Positions 1-4,491 of a stretch of 5,135 nucleotides of DNA are shown piece by piece. Both the position numbers and the translations under genes were made by a program. The notes under the pieces were generated by a model. The model worked only from the letters and a program-made list of their open reading frames with translations, was not told where the DNA came from and did not search any database. The stretch spans positions 1 to 5,135 of the forward strand of contig JAGWZD010000173.1 of NCBI GenBank assembly GCA_018968995.1, given 5' to 3'. Source of the DNA: Bdellovibrionales bacterium. GTDB lineage: Bacteria > Bdellovibrionota > UBA1018. The first letter of the stretch is position 1. The number at the start of each line of letters is the position of its first letter.

Positions 1-1056
1 GGTGAGGAAGTAATCGGCAAACCCCAGCTGATGGATCAAAGCAAGCTCATGGGTAAGCTGCTTGCGAGTCGCTTCAGGAATTCGAAGCTCCCCGCCGTAA
101 CGATCACCGGCTCCTTTCCAAGTGAGTTCCGTGAGGTAACTTTGAGCAGTATATCCGGCAGGAATCCATTCACTGGGATAGCGGTAGCGAAGCTCGCTTA
201 AGTCAAATTGAAAGGCACGGCTCAGCTCGTGGGCCTGTGTTAAGAGCCCCGGCCAGTGAGAAAAAAATTCCAGCATTTCTTTAGAAGACTTCAGCCTGCG
301 TTCGCCGTTGGAGAAAAGTTTGAATCCGACTTCTTTCAGTGGAGTGCTTTCGCGAATCGAGGTGAGGACTTCCTGTAGCGGCCGCCGTGATTCATGATGA
401 GTGTGAACATCATTAGCAGCCACAAGTCTGCGCTCACCAAAACGCTTGGCAAGGGTCTCGGCGATGCGGAGTCGATGGGCGTCGGTTCCGTCTCGGAACT
501 GGAAGACCGGAATGTAAACCGATAGATTCTGTTCCAGTAAGCCTTCAGTGCGCCGAAGCCAGTCTTTTGATGCTGGATTTTTTAGTTCTAGAGGGGGAGG
601 AGAAATCCAGGCGATCTCGCGAAGGTTTAAGTTAAAATCAGGATCATGAAGAAATCTTTGTAGAATTTCTGGAGAGAGGAAGGCCATTCCTTTTTCTTTT
701 CCTGCGTGAGCCTCGGTAATAAGTCGACATAAGATGCCGTAGGCCCTGCGAGTTCGTGCAAGTAAAATGAGCGAATCGGATCCCAGGCCAGGATCTGGAA
801 TTTCTAAAGAGGGTTTCAGGGTAATTTCTGAGCCGATGATTAGTTTGAGGGCTGAGCGCTGATCTTCTGGAAGCTCCTTCCAAGCGCGATAGGCCTTAGG
901 AATTCCGTACACTCCATTTCGATCGGTAATGGCAATGGCGCTGAGGCCGAGCGCGGCTGCTTGCTGGATGAGCTCATGAGGATGAGAGGCCCCGCGTAGA
1001 AAAGAGTAGTGGGTTCGACAGGTCAGCTCGGCGTATGGGGGTGGAGTGAGGCTCAA
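1..1056 (-). CDS. dnaE2: Error-prone DNA polymerase III alpha subunit DnaE2 (ImuC), N-terminal 352 codons; 3' end beyond the window
   Basis: Replicative-type C-family polymerase that performs translesion synthesis in the ImuA-ImuB-DnaE2 mutasome. Only the first 352 residues are present, roughly a third of a usual DnaE2 of about 1,000-1,100 aa. The PHP domain starts with YAELTCRTHYSFLRGASHP (residues 8-26) and continues with LGLSAIAITDRNGVYG (36-51), IIGSEITL (73-80), NDVHTHH (215-221) and RRPLQEVLTSIRE (224-236). This order is typical of DnaE2, as is LGFADYFLT at the window edge (344-352), which leads into the polymerase core. The start is a TTG at 1054-1056, the only candidate between an in-frame TGA and the conserved YAEL. 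It overlaps the imuB stop (TTGA) and has AGGGG 8 nt upstream, so translation is probably coupled to imuB. Oddity: family members normally have H-x-H where this protein has T12-C-R14, so the PHP metal site looks degenerate. The family call is very secure; the TTG start is an inference. Confidence 0.96.
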   Translation of the reverse strand, partial: MSLTPPPYAELTCRTHYSFLRGASHPHELIQQAAALGLSAIAITDRNGVYGIPKAYRAWKELPEDQRSALKLIIGSEITLKPSLEIPDPGLGSDSLILLARTRRAYGILCRLITEAHAGKEKGMAFLSPEILQRFLHDPDFNLNLREIAWISPPPLELKNPASKDWLRRTEGLLEQNLSVYIPVFQFRDGTDAHRLRIAETLAKRFGERRLVAANDVHTHHESRRPLQEVLTSIRESTPLKEVGFKLFSNGERRLKSSKEMLEFFSHWPGLLTQAHELSRAFQFDLSELRYRYPSEWIPAGYTAQSYLTELTWKGAGDRYGGELRIPEATRKQLTHELALIHQLGFADYFLT

Positions 1057-2498
1057 TCAAAATACCCCTGGAGAAAAAAAACGGCATTTTGCTGCGTGGA
1101 GTGGGTTTCAAAGTATCCCCAGATCTGAACTCCTCCTGAACAAATCACTCGAAAGTAATCTCGCTGAGGTTCTTGCTCGGGTGAAGGTTGCTCCCACCAG
1201 CCCTCACAAATTCGCTCAGGGCCGATCCACCTCAAGACGCGCTTTTTTCGGCCTAAATGTTCTTGGGTGTCTGGCCACCGAAGCCACCCCTCAAGATGCT
1301 CCAGGGGAATGCTCTGAGAGAGGAGCCGGGTCGGTCGAGCAGGAAAAATTTCAAGCTGAGGATCGGTTTCGATGGGGCTGAATTGAGGTGGATCTGTGGT
1401 CCAGGATTTTTCGGGAAGGTGCCGCTTCACGGGTTTGGCTTGAAAGGTGGATTTTCTTCCGATCTTCTCGCTCAAGCGAGAAAGAAGAGAGTCCCAGTTT
1501 TCGGCCTGCTCTTCATGCTGATGAAAAAAATCGCGTTGAGAGCGATGTCCTGGAGCGGTCTCCGTGACTTCTATTTTCACCGAAAGAAGATCACGCCCAT
1601 AAAGTTGAGTTTGTGTTTGGCTCTCTGTGGTTTCGTTTTTTTGCAGCCACGTCGAGAGCCTTTCTCGAAACGAGGGGAGCATTCCGGATGCCGAACCCTG
1701 TGGGGTGCAGAATGAAATCTGGAGCTGATGAGTGGCGCGATTTCCCTCTTCTTGAAGAGTGAGCTGAATTTGGCTTGCTCGAAGAAGTCTAGACCTGAGT
1801 CGTGCGCAGAGTCGATCGAGGAGCTCTTTGAGAATAAAAAGCAGGGGCTCTAGGGCAGCAGGAAGGGGCTGATCTGGTGCGAACTCTCGGAGTTCCAGGA
1901 GCCGTTCAGTGGGGATAAAAAGGGGCCATGCCTCGAAATCAGCCGAGAGGTGAGCCCCTTGAAGCCTTCGCGAAAATTCGAGCCCTTTTTTTCCAAAGCG
2001 AGACGCCAGTGAAGACACCGGCAGCTGCATGAAATCCTGAAGACGGTGTATTCCTAGATTTTGAAGAAGCTGAATCCAGCTTTTGGTCTGACCTGCTGAG
2101 GGCTTTTTGTTTTTAGGCTCAGTGGCGAATGGATCCAGGAGAATTTCTAAGATCTCTGGTGATAGTGGAGCTTGGAGTTTTTGCGAATAGCAGGCGGCAA
2201 GAAGAGCAAAAGCTGCATTTTCAGCAAACCCGATTCGAAACGACCCAGACGAGCGAGCGATCGAGTCGGCAGTGCCCCATCGCCTTAAGAGCGTCTGAGA
2301 TTTCAAAGCGATGGTTTTTTGAAATCCAGAGTCATTGGTGTCGAATCCCCGAAAGTCTAAAAAAATAGCCCAAGGTCGGGCTCTTCGAAGCGCAATGACG
2401 GGGCTTAATCGTAGGAAAAGCTCGCCGAGCTCAGCAGGCATTTCTCCGCTGGAGGGTGTGAGCGAATCGGAAAAAACAAGGCAGCCGACGCGTGACAT
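1053..2498 (-). CDS. imuB: ImuB, catalytically inactive Y-family DNA polymerase homologue, N-terminally short
   Basis: ImuB is the hub of the SOS mutasome. It is a Y-family polymerase relative without polymerase activity that binds the beta clamp and recruits DnaE2 and ImuA. Recognisable parts: AIFLDFRGF (44-52), matching the 'LLLDLTG' strand of the palm; a helix-hairpin-helix-like stretch LLQNLGIHRLQDFMQLP (144-160); a little-finger-like region (about 185-310); QRDFF (321-325), which resembles the QLxLF clamp-binding peptide; LLSRLSEKIG (338-347); and the family C-terminus GPERI-CEGWW (426-435), RDYFRV (446-451), FFLQGYFD (474-481). The 481 aa are in the family range. However, only about 43 residues precede the palm strand, where relatives carry about 100, and no DxD metal motif is seen. 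It starts 10 nt after imuA with a weak GGGGA very close to the ATG. Identification rests on the C-terminal motifs and the position between imuA and dnaE2. Confidence 0.92.
   Translation of the reverse strand: MSRVGCLVFSDSLTPSSGEMPAELGELFLRLSPVIALRRARPWAIFLDFRGFDTNDSGFQKTIALKSQTLLRRWGTADSIARSSGSFRIGFAENAAFALLAACYSQKLQAPLSPEILEILLDPFATEPKNKKPSAGQTKSWIQLLQNLGIHRLQDFMQLPVSSLASRFGKKGLEFSRRLQGAHLSADFEAWPLFIPTERLLELREFAPDQPLPAALEPLLFILKELLDRLCARLRSRLLRASQIQLTLQEEGNRATHQLQISFCTPQGSASGMLPSFRERLSTWLQKNETTESQTQTQLYGRDLLSVKIEVTETAPGHRSQRDFFHQHEEQAENWDSLLSRLSEKIGRKSTFQAKPVKRHLPEKSWTTDPPQFSPIETDPQLEIFPARPTRLLSQSIPLEHLEGWLRWPDTQEHLGRKKRVLRWIGPERICEGWWEQPSPEQEPQRDYFRVICSGGVQIWGYFETHSTQQNAVFFLQGYFD
1065..1069 (-). 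promoter_or_regulatory. Shine-Dalgarno for dnaE2, inside the end of imuB
   Basis: AGGGG on the minus strand lies 8 nt before the TTG at 1054-1056. It supports this unusual start codon, which overlaps the imuB TGA. No ATG or GTG lies between the upstream in-frame stop and the conserved YAEL block, so this site decides the start. Confidence 0.6.
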
Positions 2499-2508
2499 TT
2501 TTCCCCAC

Positions 2509-3138
2509 TTAAACCGCCTGAAGAGACGGCACGGGGTGGGCCTTCTTTTGTTTGAGGATCTCTAGACGTCTGGTCTCTGGGTTGGCCTGAAGTTGAAGCG
2601 CCAGTGGCCAGCTTGCCCCTTGGGGGCGTGCTTGATGAGTGAGCAGAAAAACGCAGGTATTGGATTGCTCTGCGCTGAGCTGAAGTCGCCTGAGCTCCAC
2701 GCGGGGCTCGTTTGCGCTTAAGGTGCTCTCGCGTACGAATAAGATGACAGCTCCAAAAATCTGGCTTCGAAGCACCTGGTGAGTAGCCCAAAGCGATTCT
2801 GCCCCGCCCTCAATGAAAAGGATGCGCGAGAGATCGACTCCATGTTGAAGAAATCCGCTGGGGTATCCGGTAAACCGGTCTTCAATCCACGCGATGCGCC
2901 CTAGCGTCGATTGATGCTCGGCTAGAAATCTCAAAACGGCTTCTGTCTTTCCGCTGCCGAGGGGACCACTGATTTCGGTGAGCGCTCCTCGGGGAACAGA
3001 AGTAGAGGCCTGTTCCCAGAAGAGCGACTCACGCATCGGAGGAAGATTTTTCAGCACTCCAGTAATGGAGCGGAGCTTTTCAAGTTTCGCCATGAAACCT
3101 GGAGATTCAGGCGACAGAATGGGAGCGACAGAAAACAT
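2509..3138 (-). CDS. imuA: ImuA, RecA-like mutasome accessory protein
   Basis: A 209-aa protein of the ImuA/SulA-related RecA-like family, needed with ImuB and DnaE2 for damage-induced mutagenesis. A Walker A motif GPLGSGKT lies at 58-65. The fold then follows RecA: IAWIEDRF (82-89) where RecA has its FIDAEH strand, GVDLSRILFIEG (100-111) where RecA has GVDIDNLL, GAVILFVRES (129-138) at the Walker B strand, and LRRLQLSAEQSNTCVFLLTHQ (149-169, cited in part) at the strand ending with the RecA NQ sensor. The RecA catalytic Glu and Walker B Asp appear to be replaced by R88 and V135. The start at 3138 has AGGAGG 4 nt upstream; Met16 is a less likely alternative. Spacing is 18 bp after lexA and 10 bp before imuB, so it is clearly in the operon. 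Cassette position makes this call firmer than sequence alone would. Confidence 0.9.
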   Translation of the reverse strand: MFSVAPILSPESPGFMAKLEKLRSITGVLKNLPPMRESLFWEQASTSVPRGALTEISGPLGSGKTEAVLRFLAEHQSTLGRIAWIEDRFTGYPSGFLQHGVDLSRILFIEGGAESLWATHQVLRSQIFGAVILFVRESTLSANEPRVELRRLQLSAEQSNTCVFLLTHQARPQGASWPLALQLQANPETRRLEILKQKKAHPVPSLQAV

Positions 3139-3142
3139 CGAA

Positions 3143-3148
3143 CCTCCT
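3143..3148 (-). promoter_or_regulatory. Shine-Dalgarno for imuA
   Basis: AGGAGG on the minus strand, 4 nt before the imuA ATG, lies in the 18-bp gap after the lexA TAG. It is the strongest ribosome site in the operon and selects the ATG at 3138 over the internal Met16. Confidence 0.8.
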
Positions 3149-3156
3149 GTGTTGAG

Positions 3157-3861
3157 CTAAAACTTTCGAAAGAGTGCCATGAGCACTCCAGCAATACGAA
3201 ACCCTTCGGCGCGCTCACTCGATTCTTCAATGACAATAGGTTTGTATTTCGAATTGGCTGAGTGAAGCTCAATCCGTCCAGGTTTCTTGAAATAGCGTTT
3301 GATCGTCGCCTCTGTTCCACCCAGGAGTGCCACTACGGTCTGACCGTTTTCAGCGTGTTCTTGTCTACGAATGATCACGTAATCGTCTTCTTGAATTCCG
3401 TCGTCGATCATCGAGTCGCCGACCACTTGAAGCGCAGTGCACTTTTGTTGGAAGCGCGCCGGAATTAATGTGGCAGGGACGTCAATAGAGCGGTTTTGGG
3501 AGGTGGCTTCAATGGGTCGGCCTGCCGCCACTTTACCTTCAATAGGGAGCGTGAGGGCTGTGGGAAAAGGGAGTGGGGAAGTGCTGGATTTTCCTGCCGC
3601 CACGCTGGATGGAGTGGTGGTGGAGTTCAGCTTAGCGGTAGCCTTGGCCGTCACTGAAGTGCTGCGACGAGCGTTCCAGGTTTTTTGGAGCGCGCCCTGC
3701 TCTTCCAGACGATTCAGGTAATCCTGCACTGTCCCCAAAGATTTAAAGCCAAAATGTTTCGCAATTTCTTGCTGAGAAGGGGCATAGCCGTGCTGGGCCT
3801 CAAACTGTCTCAGAAATTCAAGGAAGAGCTTTTGTTTGGGGGTAAGTTTAAGCACGGTCAT
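3157..3861 (-). CDS. lexA: LexA, SOS response transcriptional repressor / self-cleaving protease
   Basis: Represses SOS genes and cleaves itself when RecA filaments form on damaged DNA. N-terminal winged helix: LTPKQKLFLEFLRQF (6-20), YAPSQQEIAKHFGFKS (26-41, recognition region), GTVQDYLNRLEEQGAL (43-58). The Ala-Gly cleavage site is in GKVAAGRP (109-116; bond A113-G114). The S24 peptidase domain holds the catalytic Ser150 in VVGDSMIDDG (146-155) and Lys188 in ATIKRYFKK (185-193), with a typical C-terminus GFRIAGVLMALFRKF (220-234). At 234 aa it is about 30 residues longer than E. coli LexA (202 aa). The excess is a Ser/Thr/Ala/Pro-rich linker (about 66-105) that contains a second VAAG (87-90). 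The ATG at 3861 has no Shine-Dalgarno, and the promoter just upstream predicts leaderless translation. It is first gene of the operon with imuA, imuB and dnaE2, so autoregulation should control the entire mutasome. Confidence 0.97.
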   Translation of the reverse strand: MTVLKLTPKQKLFLEFLRQFEAQHGYAPSQQEIAKHFGFKSLGTVQDYLNRLEEQGALQKTWNARRSTSVTAKATAKLNSTTTPSSVAAGKSSTSPLPFPTALTLPIEGKVAAGRPIEATSQNRSIDVPATLIPARFQQKCTALQVVGDSMIDDGIQEDDYVIIRRQEHAENGQTVVALLGGTEATIKRYFKKPGRIELHSANSKYKPIVIEESSERAEGFRIAGVLMALFRKF

Positions 3862-3891
3862 GGATCTACTATGACCGTAGGTTTACCGTAA
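3854..3891 (-). promoter_or_regulatory. Candidate LexA operator region (three ACGGT half-sites over the lexA promoter and start)
   Basis: The half-site ACGGT/ACCGT occurs three times. The palindrome TTACGGTAA (3883-3891) abuts the -35. A direct repeat of ACCGTA lies at 3874-3879 and 3885-3890 with an 11-bp period. A perfect inverted repeat, ACGGTCAT (3854-3861) and ATGACCGT (3871-3878), has a 9-bp spacer covering the downstream edge of the -10 and the start codon. LexA operators normally overlap their own promoter, and direct-repeat operators of 11-bp period (GTTCN7GTTC) are known in Alphaproteobacteria. Which pair is the true operator cannot be decided from one site. This region also lies 66 bp upstream of the divergent gene at 3957. 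Confidence 0.6.
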
Positions 3892-3896
3892 GTCAA
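3868..3896 (-). promoter_or_regulatory. Sigma70-type promoter of the lexA-imuA-imuB-dnaE2 operon
   Basis: On the minus strand the -35 is TTGACT (3896-3891; 5/6 to TTGACA) and the -10 is CATAGT (3873-3868; 4/6 to TATAAT), separated by exactly 17 bp. Six bases (AGATCC) then precede the A of the lexA ATG at 3861. Transcription would therefore start at or next to the start codon and give a leaderless mRNA. No other convincing promoter is visible inside the minus-strand operon. Confidence 0.7.
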
Positions 3897-3900
3897 GACC

Positions 3901-3932
3901 TTCATCGTTTCTCAAGGTTTTGCTGGGATTCT
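3901..3932 (+). repeat. Copy 1 of a 32-bp imperfect direct repeat
   Basis: TTCATC, one variable base, then TTTCTCAAGGTTTT and 11 further bases. It matches 4408-4439 at 27 of 32 positions, including 14 consecutive identities. It lies in the lexA/3957 divergent region, 24 bp before the ATG at 3957. Function unknown; a shared leader or regulator site is possible. Confidence 0.55.
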
Positions 3933-3941
3933 GGGTTCATC

Positions 3942-3948
3942 AGGAGGG
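3942..3948 (+). promoter_or_regulatory. Shine-Dalgarno for the 3957 gene
   Basis: AGGAGGG lies 8 nt before the ATG at 3957, near-ideal strength and spacing. It supports both the reality of this orphan gene and the chosen start. Confidence 0.8.
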
Positions 3949-3956
3949 CAGAGCCC

Positions 3957-4361
3957 ATGAATAAAACGAGCTTAAAAATGGTGGCGATTCTCGGGGTGCT
4001 GACGATTGGTGGTCTTGCCGCGGCAGCGCAGACGCCCCAAACCGTGGAGCGAATGCAGCAGCTTCGCAGGAATGCCCCAGAGCTCGGAGATAGTCCATGC
4101 GACCAGGCGCTCAAAAACGTGCTGATGCAAATTAAAACCCGCGTTCAGTCGGTTTTGCGTGAAGGAAGCATGGAGGAGCTCACGCAGGTGGATCTCAAAG
4201 CCCATCATTTAGCTGAAACGCATCAGAGCTGTCGAAAGGCGGAGCGCGCGATTCGGGAGGCCCAAGGCACTCAAGATGAGAAGAGGGCTTCTGAGAGCAA
4301 AGCTGAAGCGCAATCCCACATCAACACCATGCGAGAGATCGGCAATTCTCTTGCGGGGTAA
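3957..4361 (+). CDS. Small Sec-exported helical protein of unknown function
   Basis: I do not recognise the family. The 134-aa product begins with a textbook Sec signal peptide: basic MNKTSLK, a hydrophobic core (8-20, MVAILGVLTIGGL) and a likely signal peptidase I site after AAAA (21-24), giving a mature protein starting near Gln25. No lipobox Cys is present. The mature part is about 110 aa, charged and rich in Ala, Glu, Gln, Arg and Lys, with almost no Pro after residue 47, so it is probably mainly alpha-helical. It has exactly two cysteines (C48, C92), a plausible periplasmic disulfide between two helices. The long amphipathic stretch 93-127 could form a coiled coil. It has a strong ribosome site, is transcribed divergently from lexA and lies upstream of a Tat-exported YHYH protein, so both may serve the cell envelope. 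Shared operon membership with that gene is uncertain because the gap is 130 bp. Confidence 0.85.
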   Translation: MNKTSLKMVAILGVLTIGGLAAAAQTPQTVERMQQLRRNAPELGDSPCDQALKNVLMQIKTRVQSVLREGSMEELTQVDLKAHHLAETHQSCRKAERAIREAQGTQDEKRASESKAEAQSHINTMREIGNSLAG

Positions 4362-4377
4362 GTGTGTCGGGATCGAC

Positions 4378-4479
4378 ATGCCCTTCGAGAATGAGACGAA
4401 GGCAGAGTTCATCTTTTCTCAAGGTTTTTATCGGAATCTTTATTCAGCGGCACGTGAGGCAGAGAAAAAACTTAAATGA
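4378..4479 (+). CDS. Possible 33-codon ORF upstream of the YHYH gene (doubtful)
   Basis: An ATG at 4378 opens a 33-codon frame encoding a charged peptide that ends in EAEKKLK. Its TGA (4477-4479) overlaps the GAGGAG ribosome site of the YHYH gene, an arrangement compatible with a coupled leader peptide. Against it: there is no clear Shine-Dalgarno, no recognisable family, and the frame contains copy 2 of the 32-bp repeat, which may be non-coding. It may simply be untranslated intergenic DNA. Confidence 0.2.
   Translation: MPFENETKAEFIFSQGFYRNLYSAAREAEKKLK
4408..4439 (+). repeat. Copy 2 of a 32-bp imperfect direct repeat
   Basis: Matches 3901-3932 at 27 of 32 positions: TTCATC, one mismatch, 14 identical bases TTTCTCAAGGTTTT, then 7 of 11 matching. 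It lies 52 bp before the ATG of the YHYH gene. The offset between copies is 507 bp. The distance to the downstream start differs from copy 1, so it is not a fixed-position ribosome-site leader. Confidence 0.55.
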
Positions 4480-4483
4480 GGAG
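4478..4483 (+). promoter_or_regulatory. Shine-Dalgarno for the YHYH gene
   Basis: GAGGAG lies 8 nt before the ATG at 4492 and fixes the start immediately ahead of the Tat signal peptide. It overlaps the stop of the small 4378-4479 frame. Confidence 0.75.
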
Positions 4484-4491
4484 TTCAGGTC

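Noticed and set aside
644..883. Minus-strand 79-codon frame within dnaE2
   Set aside because: Out-of-frame shadow. The dnaE2 frame reads continuously through it with conserved DnaE2 sequence.
1046..1715. Plus-strand open frames of 111 and 152 codons (1046-1381 and 1257-1715)
   Set aside because: They lie entirely antisense to imuB, which has clear family motifs in the opposite frame. They have no ribosome site and no recognisable protein features.
2405..2791. Minus-strand frame of 128 codons overlapping imuA and the start of imuB
   Set aside because: Out-of-frame shadow of two confidently assigned genes. Its translation is low in motifs and rich in Ser, Arg and Pro.
3157..3861. UmuD-like mutagenesis protein instead of LexA
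   Set aside because: A complete N-terminal winged-helix DNA-binding domain precedes the S24 peptidase domain, and UmuD lacks such a domain.
3437..3891. Plus-strand frames opposite lexA (3437-3721 and 3685-3891)
   Set aside because: Antisense to the LexA winged-helix, linker and cleavage-site region, with no independent support.
3882..3910. Rightward promoter for the 3957 gene starting at TTTACC
   Set aside because: The hexamer at 17-bp spacing (TCGTTT) is a poor -10, so no promoter can be supported from sequence alone.
4343..4394. Possible terminator after the 3957 gene (ATTCTC ... GAGAAT and GGG ... CCC)
   Set aside because: The arms are only 6 and 3 bp with long loops, and no U-tract follows.
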